This document shows positions 30,001-41,000 of a stretch of DNA of 64,000 nt, piece after piece. A program made the position numbers and the translations under genes. The stretch is from Methylocystis sp. SC2. GTDB lineage: Bacteria > Pseudomonadota > Alphaproteobacteria > Rhizobiales > Beijerinckiaceae. The stretch lies in contig NC_018485.1 of NCBI RefSeq assembly GCF_000304315.1, positions 156,501 to 220,500 of the forward strand, in the 5' to 3' direction. Under the pieces are notes generated by a model, which was not told where the DNA came from, made no database searches, and saw only the letters and a program-made list of their open reading frames with translations. The number at the start of each line of letters is the position of its first letter. The stretch's first letter is position 1.

Positions 30001-33000
30001 GTGGAGAACGACGTCACCACGATGACGATGCTGCGGCCCCCGTTCCAGTTCATCGACGACCTGCGTCAGGCGAATCCGGACACGGGGGCGGTCGCGATCC
30101 CCGAGGATGTGCGCGAGGCGCTGCTCGGTCTGCGCCAGTTCAGGAACGGCGCCGCCAATGACGATGTCGACGTTCTCTACGAGATCGTCCCGGTCGACAT
30201 TGCCGGGACCTCAGACTTCGGCGAGCCCTATGAGGTGCCGATCAGCAAGGCCAAAAGGGCGCTGCCCGTGTCGCCGCGCCAGGCCGTGCTGCAACTGAGC
30301 TACAAGAAACCGGGCTCGTCCGAGGCGCCGTCGCAGCGCTTCCTGTTTACGCCGAAGCCGGAGGACAAGAGCTTCGCGTTGCACTTGCGCATCCTGACCG
30401 AGAAGGTCGAGGCGCTCGGCACCTATGGCGGCGACGCGCTGGAACAGGCCGGCCGGTTCGACGAACGCGCGATCGAACGGCTCCGTGGCAGCGACGTCGC
30501 GGACTTCGTCATCAAGTTGAAACCCGGAACGGCATCCGATCCGTTTGTGTTCCAGAACGAGGATCGGGATCCCGGCAAGACCGCGGCATCCAACAAGGAT
30601 GCGGCGCCGTCCGAGGAATCGAAGGATCTGACGCCAGGCTTCTTCAGCGCGTCGATGCAGATGCTGAAGGACGGCAAGCTGGTGGACGCGAAGTTCAGCG
30701 CAATCCTGACCGCGCTCGATGCCGATGACGCCAATATCGTTCCCGGCCTCTCGCGCCGCCTGTTCGTGCGCCGGCTTGCCGGCGAGGCCGTCAAACCCGC
30801 TGACCTGCACGAACCGGGTCTGCACGGTGAATGGCGCAGCATGATGGTCAACCTCGTGCTGGCGCGCGATGAGTCTCCGACCCCGCCGGAGAAAGCGAAG
30901 CCGATCAGCACCATTCTCGAGACCTTCGAGCAGCCGCTCGCGCTGCAATTCATGGCGCTGCGCAACACGGAAGGTGACGCCACCTGCGAGAGCGGCCGAC
31001 TGCACCTGATCTACCCGCCAGCCCACGGCACGATCGACGACCTCGCGCCTGCGCTTGGACAAAAGCCGCAGCCGTTCCCGACCTTGCGCGATCCCGCACG
31101 GCGCACCGCGACTCGACTGAAGTGGCGGGTCGACGCGCGCAGCCTGCGCCGCGAACAGGGGCCGGACCATGCGGAACTCTATCGCTGGATCGGCGGCTAC
31201 GACCTGCACGTGATCGACCCGGACGCGCTGCCGGCGCTGTCGGACGCGGACGACGTCAAGGCGCAGCTCGAATCCGCCGCGAAGCCGGTCGGCCGGGTCG
31301 CGCTGATGCCGGCCGCGTTCGACGGCCTCGAACCGTCCGGCTTCGGTGACTTCGGCCGGCTGGAGGCCGCTTATCCAAGCGAAACCTTGCGCCTGCTCAA
31401 TCCGCCCAAGGGTGAGCGCGCGGCCGGCATGCGCCGCGCCGGCTGGTACTCGTCGGCCGAGTCAACCGCGCTGTTCCCGGAACCCGCGCTGCGGCGCTCG
31501 CTGATGCCCGATCCCGACGAGGCGTTGATCTCCTCGCTGTTCGCGCACGGCCGGCCCGACGCGCTGCGCATCTTGATCCCGGCGTGGCTCGACCAGCCTG
31601 CTGATCCGCTCGCCGCCTGGCGGCTCGCCGTCGTCGGCCAGCACGCCGATGGTCTGGGCGAATATGACGGCAATGCACCCACGGACCTGGATCCGGCCGT
31701 AAAGGCAGTCCACTTCCGGCTGGTTGACGGCTTCACGGTCGCGCAAGTGCGCCAGTTGCTGCAGAACCTGCGGCTCGCCCCGGATGGCACCGCGCGCCCG
31801 ATCGCGTACCGGCAGGAAATCGAGGCGCTGCAGCGGCGGATTGACGATCCGGCGCATTTGGCCGCGGTAAGTCTGCGCATCGAGGTGCTGCGCGCCCGTC
31901 AGGATGCCAACGGCAGTTCGACCGCGGATTTCGTCATGGTGACGAGCCGCGAGCATGTGGTCGATCTCGTGCCCGCGCTCCATCCGGTGCTCGGCGACGC
32001 GCTCGCGTTCCTGCCCTATGCGCCGCAGAGCGCCGATCCCGAGATCAAGGACGGCCGGATTTACCGGCGTTATTCGATCGTCGCCGATCCGGAGCCCGAG
32101 GTGAAAGCGAAGTCCTTCGCCGATTGGCTCGACGAGACTCCGCCCGAACGGGATCCCTATGGCTGGGGTGCGCTGCGCACGCTTGGGCTTGCGCGCGGGT
32201 TGCGGCTCTATGACAGCATGTCTGGCGAGTATCTGCGCGGCAGCGAACTGATGGAACGGGTGCGCACCGCGATGCGCCGCGCGCTGCTGCGCTATCGCGA
32301 CACCGACACCGCAGACCGGGAGGAGCGGTTCAACGGCCAGCCATTCGTCGACCTGCTCACCAAGCCGTGGGGCAATGCCAAGCTGTTCTGGTTTGACGGT
32401 GGCGGCGAGGGCCTGAGTAAGAGCGAGCAGACCGACTTGATCGACAAGGAGACGCTTGCGGTCGTGCAGATCGCGCTGCGTCCGGCGCCCGATCGCCTGG
32501 CCCACGCGGCCGCGGGCGCGGAGTTTCAGCGTGTTCGCTATTTTAAGATCATTCCCCAGACCGGCAATGAGCAGCGGCCGGAATGGCGCGTGAAGCTCAA
32601 GGGAATGTCCGCGGGGCGATGGATCGACGTGCTCGCGCTCGCCGGCGGCATCGAGGCCAATCCGGCCATCCGGCTTGGCGATGACGTGGTGCATGCCTTC
32701 CGCGTCTCGGGTCAGTTGCCGCAAGGCGACAGGACCATCGCCATTCTGCGCGTGACTCTGCGGGACGCGACGGCGCTGGATGCGCAGGAAATTGATAATG
32801 CGCTGACGTTGGAACGCGTCAGCGTGCAGCCGGACGGCACCCTCAGCGCGCAACCCGAGCCCTACACGAGCGAAGAGATCACAGGACCGATCGTGCTCGG
32901 ACCTAATAGCGACCGCGCGCCAGATCCCGCCTTCGGCAGGTTCGAGGCGCTCAAGGGGCAGGACTGGGCAGACGCGCTGTTCCGCCCAGAGCGCGTGCAC

Positions 33001-35028
33001 GCCAAGCCATTCCTGCTTTCACCGGTGCAGGCCTTCGAGAACCTCGCCTATGCGCTGGCGCGGCGGTTCGGACGCATCACGCTGCCGCAGGGCATGCCGG
33101 TGAGCGGTGCGCTGGATGCCAAAGAGGCGGAGGCTGCGCAGACCGCACGCGCGGAGCTCGCGGCCGGCATCGTGCGCTTCTGGACGCGCTACCTCGACCA
33201 TTGCGCTCCGCAGTCCGCACAGCCCGGCGCGATCTTCTTCTCGCTCGGCACGGTCGCAGATCCGGGCGTCTGGCGCCGTGCGCCCGATCCGGGCGGGTTC
33301 GTGTCCGTCACGATCCCGGATTCCGAGCGCCGTGGCGCACGGCGGAAATTCGCGATCCGTCCCTATGGGCGTTACGAGAGCTGGGTCAACGCGGTGAAGG
33401 CGCCCGGCGCCGCAGACGCGCCGCCTGATCTCGTCGGCGCCCTGGATGCGGACGGCTTCGCCAACCAGTTCCTCGACGTCACCCTGCCGCGCACCGAGCC
33501 GCTCGAGAAGCCCGTGATCCTCGCAGCGCAGCGGCGTCCAGCCAAGGACGACAAGGATCTGCCGCGCATGGAGATCGTCGTGGCCCATGGCACCGACATG
33601 GTGCTGGCGCAGGCCAATCGCCGCAACGATGCGCTGCTCGCGCCGCTCGGCATTTCGGTTGGCTATCGGCGCGAGTTTCCGCACCAGGCCTGGATGAGCG
33701 GCCTTGTGAAGGAAGGTCAGGGTTACGACGCGTTGGCGGCGTTCGGCGCACCTGGTGCCGACGCGAATTTCGCCTTCCCGGCACTCGGGGAGGACTATGC
33801 GGAGGCGCGGCTGATGGAGTTGCGCAAGGTGGTACCCGATGCGTGGCTTGGCTCGACGATGGTCTCCGCGGCGAGCCTGCCGTACTTCTTCCGGACCCAT
33901 GCCCTGGTCCACATGAGCGCCGGCATTATCGTGTCGGACACGACGCGCGCGGTGTTCGAAGAAGGCTTCGCCGAGCCGCACCTGCCGTACCGAACCACGG
34001 ACGGCTACGACCAGCGATCCCGGTCGGCGCCGCCCACCTACAAGGTGGCGGTGAGCGAGGCCGGCGTGACCGCGATCATCTTCGACCTGGCGCTGCACCG
34101 GTTCATCGACTGCATGTCGGCGCGCGAGGCGGTGCTGTGGTTCGGCGATGCCGGCCAGCATTGGACCCAGATCCGCAACGTCGTGCACCTTCCGGAACCG
34201 GGTGTCAGCTACCGCATCTCGATCGACGCTGTGCTCCCTGGGAGCGGCGAAGTGGTCGCGCGCGCCGGCGAGTTCGATCTGCTGCCGGTGGTACCGAAGA
34301 AGAAGAACGAAAAGTCGGCGTATCTTGCGCAGTCGATCGGGCAGTTGCTCGAAGCCGCGGCGCACGACGACACCAAGCCGCTGCTGATCACGCCGCAGGG
34401 ACCCGGCGAGGATTGGCGACTGCTGCTCGCCGCAGTGCCACGCGATGACGGCGCGCTGCGACCGTCCATGCAGGAGGTGGATGACGATCTCCTGACACTG
34501 CTGAAGGCGCGTCTCGCGACGATCGTCACCGGCGACCATCTGGTGAGCATCGATGTGCTGGCCGACCACGCCCTCACTTGCAGCTGGCCGCCGACAGCGG
34601 CGGACTGGACGCCGCTCTGGGACAAGGCGATGGCGGCGCTGGGGTCTGCGCCAGAGGCGCAGAACATGTTGCGGCAATGGCAGGCTCCGCCGCAACAGGG
34701 CGACAAGCTGACTGTGCCAATATCCTATCCGGCGCTGAAACATTCTGACGCGCTGCAGGGCCTCCACGATTTGTGCAAGGGGCCGCCGCAAGCAATCGGG
34801 CGTGAATTGCTGATCGTGCGTCCGCTGCCGAGCGACGAGGATCTGCGCGGTTTCGGGCCGGGTGCCGTTCCGACGCCGATCGAGACCAGGCTGTGGGCGC
34901 TGCTGCTCCGCGTCGCGGCCGAGCAACTGTTCGGGCCGGGACGAAGTCCCGTGGTCTCGGCCAGCAAGGGGACGCTGGCGCCACTGCACTATCCGATCGC
35001 ACGCCGCATCGAGGAAGAGCTCAAATGA
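24055..35028 (+). CDS. Giant uncharacterised protein (3657 aa)
   Basis: Starts at GTG 24055 with a GGGGGGCAGGC Shine-Dalgarno-like stretch. There is no signal peptide and no clear transmembrane segment. Residues 1-400 alternate hydrophobic and polar residues (beta-rich), with proline-punctuated strands near 195-240 (FKLPKLSFAGLSFPAFGKL). Residues ~400-500 form a long alanine-rich amphipathic helical insert. Residues ~510-1600 are again beta-rich, ending in a barrel-like series (GYLRLDILIDARIEVWLSFK). A proline-rich linker near 1600-1640 (RNPPPEPPRHEQ) separates a second half of mixed alpha/beta content that I do not recognise. Its stop overlaps the start of the 2405-aa gene, so the two are made together. 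No function is assigned. A scaffold, shell or delivery component of a conflict system is possible because a Tae4-like amidase is encoded in the same cassette. Confidence 0.85.
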   Translation: MANDILWLFNKSGFTLHAEAPPGGETFSATTMEVAGTAGPGSVKQTLKLKSPIDIPRKLLKTGPANGLVFRNKDELEQLAQEEWAALRERLRRRLAQPFAVSVDNADTLFELQAIANQKVMARLWLMPEVLDPAAITADTVLVRVEADASVDIDLTLTAGAAASLKGRWRLELLVRAAALQDAVDALLALDLPSLPAFDLDWPRFKLPKLSFAGLSFPAFGKLPSLFPISLPPFATRLKFEPDNPLPEIKASLVNGDLSLATSAPAGGNLFYDGTRICDVSNAMFSYDGVAKKHSFTATLQVTDIPVGQPFPVDLVNDKGLPFSLKIQAIKTTVKFAPIVIDPANGATVQGVTLAHELKGIRIAAIDDPTLFLVLDASFETTVQPSGGIHSKLTELKIAEPYPLVLIANGVAAAVEAVGELIRLIAAIPLPKANMPGFDIEKLKALLTLLGRMLASAMTWLAKQAGDAAGLLAGAVEAVARLIGKLLDALADAAVAAYKVVCIEIRLDARSYQIRQIVLTPANDQPIGGALNLSALGFDLVIDAKVKPSLLIDFGPESWFGLIVEPVAGAHATMSTDLWLDRETGPQQPLGTLDNNSGAASGPAERLIVLKAEPGQGGAGGAKRDIVVVGVQRGRLRLFQRFVTTSAGRAKDVTLQTGNTTVTVLSKYQSARLEPGSIGTTAATDDIVLTPTVGNVKDRILGLLPKAGDETGGGGEFAKMLSQKIQIDNPKLAFDGPTRTATLTLDVTVHLGKDFSPQTKLGVVASLDDLSMKVTGGDRIAIKAKSKETRHYRPLGFDLEVRRKENVTVDEYEQFYLDLSAGGEKLGLGREADAFLSYDRVASAGKGLQFQLSEFVIGRSGLDLDARIKPDAVRLGGVDTPFTFTSGGVSIKGSRFSGGSLTGSGQLPKTLIGEAKAAVALTLGRSSSGGDVVVEAATALIDKSGDPIKCHSTRFDITIAELGFSFVREESYHFYFLVTGGATFNPGDSAFERGLLKNFKAIEIRFDKAPLTSDPRVLMRAISFLVKLKPPKVIKLFNIFRFELRSIAFYPAADKFGGDPAMGFGGQVNFLNRGDRVSIQVNFHEMQIGPPAGNDSLPRIRFDGLGVAISLSGVKIGGTAITVDGDLPSLYRPGVLPKNVSAQGFLASGFLEVQGWAPMSATLGFLELKKKDHPDSRPVHAFFLYGQMYKMSEPIDTPIGTIYLREVGFGFGYRYTLAGIAQAEGAKTPQELVKILDEVSKYQGSLDQFEAWEPTYDNADLTLALRGMLALSAAQRSSSEYNEKVEAKLPNPILLDIVAALRTDLTILINLRAWLCVNYNKWVTDGGDADWKREPVFRGYLYFSAPKREFLGRFISNRNGFIGEHPPMLPALKTAIQSTDFSATLYIRPGLFHFELGWPYELGFELGKRGEVFFLSVRGGMIHRVEDFSVLQGIAFKAYGEVHLEGRIGSDSFGAAAVAHATFNLETRLLSYLSLRNFDESMYYGYLRLDILIDARIEVWLSFKVFGKRIRLSAGFSICLAVSIAIEGVVSPKGLGGKAHASVGIRAFGRTASVGIGFSFNNGLLEQARARVAGFMALGLSTPIPDKSQDGRRVERNPPPEPPRHEQAAIADQTIDQELGAAPAPEPVTAPVLIGRPITATNFWAMLFPTSYANEAGEWYVMQLVPRDHTAVDKNDKPLSVANPAATFFASPAMTDGQLQAPSHALKSGTAVPQQFFQLPFEGPARPVGWDEVYKTNGGEVVDAGVTLNDLLFDLFMDPDAGKATEPFARAIAPAQETLADDSKAAAATLARHGRSRVELSARRKREAQIEEARSAILAVVVDTAAQFAAQGVPVGDLPTRHAEVDARDFGLTFLVSESSLQQLFPDLATAKKDGDIVNPPLGAFEVVKSDAPGANGTVHLFNPPVRMFRTAQPCFTPRHVISEQGIMLDWDLEPAWGESQGAYHDPEFHLRHYRVRRTIRGLKDEYRAEFVVKAAAPTRLAVENDVTTMTMLRPPFQFIDDLRQANPDTGAVAIPEDVREALLGLRQFRNGAANDDVDVLYEIVPVDIAGTSDFGEPYEVPISKAKRALPVSPRQAVLQLSYKKPGSSEAPSQRFLFTPKPEDKSFALHLRILTEKVEALGTYGGDALEQAGRFDERAIERLRGSDVADFVIKLKPGTASDPFVFQNEDRDPGKTAASNKDAAPSEESKDLTPGFFSASMQMLKDGKLVDAKFSAILTALDADDANIVPGLSRRLFVRRLAGEAVKPADLHEPGLHGEWRSMMVNLVLARDESPTPPEKAKPISTILETFEQPLALQFMALRNTEGDATCESGRLHLIYPPAHGTIDDLAPALGQKPQPFPTLRDPARRTATRLKWRVDARSLRREQGPDHAELYRWIGGYDLHVIDPDALPALSDADDVKAQLESAAKPVGRVALMPAAFDGLEPSGFGDFGRLEAAYPSETLRLLNPPKGERAAGMRRAGWYSSAESTALFPEPALRRSLMPDPDEALISSLFAHGRPDALRILIPAWLDQPADPLAAWRLAVVGQHADGLGEYDGNAPTDLDPAVKAVHFRLVDGFTVAQVRQLLQNLRLAPDGTARPIAYRQEIEALQRRIDDPAHLAAVSLRIEVLRARQDANGSSTADFVMVTSREHVVDLVPALHPVLGDALAFLPYAPQSADPEIKDGRIYRRYSIVADPEPEVKAKSFADWLDETPPERDPYGWGALRTLGLARGLRLYDSMSGEYLRGSELMERVRTAMRRALLRYRDTDTADREERFNGQPFVDLLTKPWGNAKLFWFDGGGEGLSKSEQTDLIDKETLAVVQIALRPAPDRLAHAAAGAEFQRVRYFKIIPQTGNEQRPEWRVKLKGMSAGRWIDVLALAGGIEANPAIRLGDDVVHAFRVSGQLPQGDRTIAILRVTLRDATALDAQEIDNALTLERVSVQPDGTLSAQPEPYTSEEITGPIVLGPNSDRAPDPAFGRFEALKGQDWADALFRPERVHAKPFLLSPVQAFENLAYALARRFGRITLPQGMPVSGALDAKEAEAAQTARAELAAGIVRFWTRYLDHCAPQSAQPGAIFFSLGTVADPGVWRRAPDPGGFVSVTIPDSERRGARRKFAIRPYGRYESWVNAVKAPGAADAPPDLVGALDADGFANQFLDVTLPRTEPLEKPVILAAQRRPAKDDKDLPRMEIVVAHGTDMVLAQANRRNDALLAPLGISVGYRREFPHQAWMSGLVKEGQGYDALAAFGAPGADANFAFPALGEDYAEARLMELRKVVPDAWLGSTMVSAASLPYFFRTHALVHMSAGIIVSDTTRAVFEEGFAEPHLPYRTTDGYDQRSRSAPPTYKVAVSEAGVTAIIFDLALHRFIDCMSAREAVLWFGDAGQHWTQIRNVVHLPEPGVSYRISIDAVLPGSGEVVARAGEFDLLPVVPKKKNEKSAYLAQSIGQLLEAAAHDDTKPLLITPQGPGEDWRLLLAAVPRDDGALRPSMQEVDDDLLTLLKARLATIVTGDHLVSIDVLADHALTCSWPPTAADWTPLWDKAMAALGSAPEAQNMLRQWQAPPQQGDKLTVPISYPALKHSDALQGLHDLCKGPPQAIGRELLIVRPLPSDEDLRGFGPGAVPTPIETRLWALLLRVAAEQLFGPGRSPVVSASKGTLAPLHYPIARRIEEELK

Positions 35029-38000
35029 GCGAGACCAGCAGGATCGCGGCCATACGCATCGCCGGCGGCGAGAGCGAGCCATTCTACTCTGCAACGCTGC
35101 GCGTCTTTTACTGGGACAGCGGGACCCATTCGGACCAGATCGTCAAGGACGTCGCCGGCCTGCGGGTACTGCTTGCCGACGCGCATGCCAGGACGGTCGA
35201 GCACGGCGGCTCCCATCAGGTGCACCTGCCGCTGATGCTGCGCGGCTATGTCCGGCCGGAGGAGCACAAGGACGGCGCCAATCACGGCGTCGAGTTGCGT
35301 CTGGAAGGACAGGGGGCGTCGTTTGCCGGCACGCTCATCACCGACAAGCCGGTGAGCGACGTCATGCTGGTACCGATCGGCGGCTGGCCGCAGAAGCTCG
35401 GTGCGGACATCGAGCTTCCGGAGCTGAGACTGACGGCCGGCAGGGTTCCGGCCGCACTCGCAGTCGACGGTCAACCACTGCAGAAGTTCCTGAAGCTAGC
35501 CACCAAGAGCGGCAAATCCACCTTGTTCGACGGCTTCCAGCTGGAGAAGCTTGCGAACAAGGTACTGGCGCTGACATTGGTGCCACACGGCATTGAGCTC
35601 GAAGGCGCGTTGCCGGACCCGACGCGCGACCTGTTCGATTCACCGGCACCAGCAGCGCGCATCCGGGGGCGGTTCCGGCTCGAGCGGCGTCTTGGCCGGG
35701 ACGATGAGCCCCGCTACTGGCTCCGCCTGATCGCCGGGCATCCCGATGCGCCCGAGGCCATGGAAGAGCTTGAGGCGCGCATCGCCCGCGCGCTCGGCAG
35801 TCTGGGCCGCGAGAAGAACGCCCCGCTGGCCCTCCGCTTCGACCGCCGCCCCGGTGTGCCGCCGCTGCTCTGGCCCTTGAAGATCACGGCGACCGGACTG
35901 GCATTGATTAAGACCGGCTCAGCCGACTTCGTGATGGGTATCGAGCCATCTGCGATCGACGCGCGGCTGCGAACCATCAGCGGCTTTCCGGGCGACGTGC
36001 CGGGCATTGCGGCAGTCAACGGCGAGTATCTCGCGTGGTCCAAGACGTCGGACGGCTTCGACGTGGTAATCGCGGCGGGCCCCGACACAGCAGGGGTGCC
36101 CAAAGTCGTCATCCAGCTTTCCCGAGGGAAGGACGGATGGAAGGCCGATCTCGAGAACACCTTCGCGACGCAGCCGATCGACGTGCCGCTCGATGCGGCT
36201 GCGGCGCGCCTGCTCGCCGTTTACAAGAGCGGGAAGGTCGTCGCGGCGACGGCGACGCGTCCACCTTATGCGTTCGTTCCACTTGCCGATGGCTGGCTGC
36301 AGCTCGACCTCGCCACGGCGCGCAAGCAGAAACTGCCCGAGGTGGCGGTGCCGCCGAGCGCCATGAGCGGCCGGATCGTCGCCGCCCACGGCACCTCTGC
36401 CGACGGACTTCGCGGCATCGTTGTCGACGAGGCCGTGCGACTGGAGTTGGTCATGCGCTGGCGCAAGCTGGACGGGGAATTCCGTCCCGCGAGCGGGACC
36501 ATCGACATCCGTGGTGCGCGAGGGCAACTGCGCGGCTTCGTGTTCGTCGCCGAGACGTCGCCGACCGCTGCGGAGTCGTTGCCGGATCTTCGCCGCGGCC
36601 CGGCAGCGACCCGCGACCTGCCGATCGCGTTCAATTCGCCGCAGACCGGGCTGGTGCTGAGAGGGAATTTCACGTGGAGGCCCGACGGGTGGTCGCTCGA
36701 CGTCACGGATTTGCTGCAGTTTCTTTCGTCCGACAGCGAGGCAGAGCCGGAGCCGTCTCCGGCCGCTACGCTGCGCGGCTATGGTTGGCAGGTGCCGCAT
36801 GACCGGCCGTTCATCACCAACCATCCTCTGACGCGTGCCGCGGTGACGCCTGCCGAACCTTCGGTGTCGCGCGGTCTGTTGCGCTATGCCTTCGAGGGGG
36901 GATTCACCCTTGCGAACACATCCGGCAGCGAGGCCCCGGCGCTCAAGGTCAAGCACCCGCCGGCCAGTCCAGTTCAGGACGGGGAAGACACTGCATCGTT
37001 CGTCGCCGACACCCTGGTAATGACCACGCTGCCTGGCCCCGAATTTGCGCCCCAGAAATGGCCGAAGGAGGAAGGAAAATTTAGGGCTGCGCTGCGTTAT
37101 GATCTGCCGATCCTCGACGAGCTGTTCGCCTGGACCGATCCGCCGCCGCCTAAAACGGGTGCCACCCCGCCGCCGGCCGCCGATGCAGCGGGCGAAGGCC
37201 CGATCATCACTGCGCTTGAACCGGTACGCCTCGAGGAGGTCTGGCGCCAGAACCGTGTGCGGATGGCGCTCACGCATGCGCAGGACGCATTCATGACCGG
37301 CTGGGTCGCGGCCGGCGACAATCACGACCAGGACATCACGACGCTTGTGCAACCCTACAGTTGGAAAGCCGTCAAGGTGAAGTTCGACCTTGCGCCGCGG
37401 TGGGGCGCCTACGAGCTCGCGGGCCACGGCTACGCGCTCGACAAGGCGCTGGCGGGGCTGCGCGATGATTTCGACATCGTCGACGACCAACTGAAGGCCG
37501 GGGGAAAGACGATCGTCGTGCGCGGTAATGCCGCGAGCCTGTTCGAAGGCTCTGACCTCGATCTGATATGGGATTCACGCGGCACGGGGTTGGCGCGTGC
37601 GGCGGCGGACGGTATGCGCTCGGTCGGACTGAACGACATCCACAACGACAGGCTGCGCAAGTGGCGCGGTGCGCTAGGCACGCTTAAGCAGGTGGAGCGG
37701 ATTGAGATCGATGGCACCATTCCGTGGATGAAGGCGGCTCGGCTCGCATTCCACGTTCGCGATCTGCCGATCGAGAACCGCGTGTTCGACGGCGCCACGA
37801 ATCCAGTCGAGAACGCGCCTGGTACCGTGGGGCAAGCCTTCGACCGCGCCAGTTTTCCGCACGCGCTGCACGAATGGCGGTTGATGGAGGAACCCGCCGC
37901 GCCGGCCGAGACCAAGAAACCGAAGCCGTTCGATCTGCGGTTCGGGCCGTTCCTGTTCAGGCCATCGCGGCTGTTGCGCGTCGAGCTCGATGTGGCTGGC

Positions 38001-41000
38001 GCGGTCGGGGTCATCAAGGTGATCGGCAGCCTGCGCATCGGGCGGCGCCTAGAGCCGGACGCATCGTCCGAGGCCGAGGGCCCGTTCGGCGCCGACCGAA
38101 TCTACGAGCGCGCAGATCTGTTCTGCCTGACGCTCACCCGCAACGGCAGCACATGGACGCCCGAATGGGCCGGCATCGCTCTCGATCGCTCCAAAGCTCA
38201 GCCGGCGAAGCTCGTGTTCGCACCGCGCGAACCGAAGGTCTCCTGCACGGTGCCGTTGATGGTCGACGCTGCCGGCGGCATCGCGTCTTCGGGCAGTGCG
38301 CTTGTCGATGCCACGGTTGTGGTCGACATTGCGAGCTGCAAGGTGAAGTTCGGCGCGCGTTTGTTCGGCCGAGCGTGCGAGTTGGAATCGCAAGCAACGA
38401 TCGGCGAGCAGATCGAATTCGCTTTCAAGCCAACTGGTCAGGCCTCGACCGCATCCCACGTGCTGCTGAGCGTCGATGATATCGCCGTGAAGCTCGGCGC
38501 CGACAGCCAATCGATCCGCATCGACGGTGCGCTGCAGGTGATGCCAGAGAAGACCAAGAAGCCCGACGCGGTCGACCAGCCGAACCAGGCCGCTGCACTC
38601 GTCCATGTCGGTCGAGGCGCAGCGTCGTTCCGCTGGCTCGACCTGCCTGCCGGAGGAACGAGCGCGCGTGGCGCGCTGTCCATCGACCACGCGTCTGGCC
38701 GTGTCAGCGCCGCATGGGATGGATCCTGGAAGCAGGCCCGTCCGCTGTTCGGCCTGGAAGCAACGGGCGATTGGAACGCGAAAGCGCGACTCGAGGTCTT
38801 CGTTGCGAGCGCGGAGATCCTGCGGGCGCTGGCGCCGCTTGCGGCTGGCAGCGCCTGGGCACGCATCAGCGGCCTCGCGGGAGGAACATACCGCATCGAT
38901 CATCGCCTGCGGGTCGATGCGGACAGCGCGGACCACCATCTCGACGTGACCTGGAAGGTGACGTTCACAAGCCCTGTGAGCTGGCCCGTGAACGGTATGC
39001 ACCAGGCCAATGGCACTGCGTTGCCCGATGCGTGGCGCTCGCCGGCGCACGCCGACAGCAAGAAAGCGGGCCGCAGCCGCAAGATCCAGATCAAGACCGA
39101 CGAGGCGCTGACGCATGTCGTGACGGCACACTTCCGGCGCCACCGGATCGAAGCCGCGCAACTGCGCCGGGTCGCCCAGCGCATCACGCCGCGAGCCCAG
39201 ATCGTGCTCCTCGCCGAGGTCGAGCATACGCTCACCGGCAGCGAACGCAGCGCGACCTTCACGACTCTCGATCACGTCGCGATCACCTCCCTGCAGTTGA
39301 TGATCGATACGGGGCAGGCCTATGGCTTCGCACCGCGCTATCCGGGGCGGCGCTACCGCGGACAGAACACCCACACGAAGGTGCCGCATCCGGGTCTTGT
39401 CCAACTGCCCTGGGCCGTGTCCGGGTTCTTCGACGAGGCGCTGATCCGCCTCTATGCAACGACCGCATTCGACGCGCAGCGCGATGCCCCCTTGTTTCTG
39501 GGTGGTGCTGCGGCGCTGTTCCCGTATCGGATTGGGGCTGAACAACGCGCCGTCGCGGCGGTCGTGCCTTGGGCCGGTCTCGATGTGAAGCTGCGTGAGG
39601 CGTTCAAGCCGCTTACGCAGGCCGGCGGCACGTGGGAGGTTGCGTCGCCCGACCTGTGGGGCGGCAGCGCCTATGTCGGACTGTCGACGCAACGTGCGAT
39701 CGTCGTTCCGAGCCAGTCGGAGGCCGCGGGGATCCTCTCTGCGCTCAGTGGCGCCGGGTTGGTGGCGGCGCCCGATGAGACCAACGGCATCGCGCGGGTG
39801 ATGCCGGTCGAGCAATTGTTCTTCGAGAACCTTCGTACGGGAAGCAAAGGGCAGCTCGAAATTGGCAGCGACGGCTCTTCTCCCGATATCGAGGCCGCGC
39901 CGTTCTTCCTGCGCGCCCTGATGGCGATCGAGGCACGCTGGAACGCGGCGCCGGCTGAGAAGGGGCGGGCGGTGTGGCGCGCGCTGTCGCTCCATCCTGC
40001 GCGCGGCAGGGCGGGCGGCACGACGATCGATCCGGTTGTCGGCGTCGAGATCAAGGCATTGCCACGGCAGGCGGCGGGCGCACGCGCACAAGTCCCGGCG
40101 GATTTGGCCGTGCTGTCCGCGCGACGGGCCGCGCAGGAATCTGCCTACCGTCTGGTCCAGGCGGATCTTGCCGATGACGCGGGCGACCTGAAACCGCGCG
40201 CCGAGCTGATCGCCCGAGCTCGCGATCTCGACCGCTTCGCCGAATGCGCGATCCGCGAGGTGGATATCGACGGCGCAATGCCGGGCATCACGGTCGTGGA
40301 GATTCCAAGTCCGCACGTCCTGCGAGGCAGCCGCAGCGGCATTGCGATCGATCATCCGGTGCTCGCGCCGTCGCCGTCGCTCGGTTGGCCGAGCCCGGAG
40401 CGGATCGATGGGCTCGACAAGCTTGCGCCGCTGCTCGGAGAGGAACGTCCGGTGCAGTCGGCGGAGGCGGGCTTTGCGGCACGCTTCCGACAGATCGGGC
40501 TCCCCGGCCACGTCACTGAGGCCATGAGCTATCTTGGCTTCGGCCATCGCGTAGCCTATCAGCGTGACCTGCGTGTACCGTTCGAGGGTCCGGCCGCGCG
40601 GCATCTGTCGCCGGTCAATACGAGGCTGCGCGCTCCGCTCGACGAGGCGGTCGACGTACCGGCAGATAGCGGACCGATCCTTCCTCCCTTCTTCGAGCTG
40701 GCCACGATCGGGCGGCGTCCGGGTGTGTTCGAGGTCGTGACCGCGGCTGTGACCGTTGCGGCCGAGAACCACGCGTTCGACCGGGAGCATGCCCGGTTCG
40801 GACGACCCGCCAATTCGGGTCCCGTGGTCGCGCATCAACTGCGCACGCCGCGCTCGCCTGCGCTTCCGGACGATATGGCCGACATCAGGGCTGCCGGACG
40901 CGAGAGCGAGGTCCTCAAATTCAGGCGGCGCACCTATCTGTCGCTCGCCGATGGAAAGCGCGCTAACCCGCAAGAGCCCTTCATCCTCGATAGGTTCGGC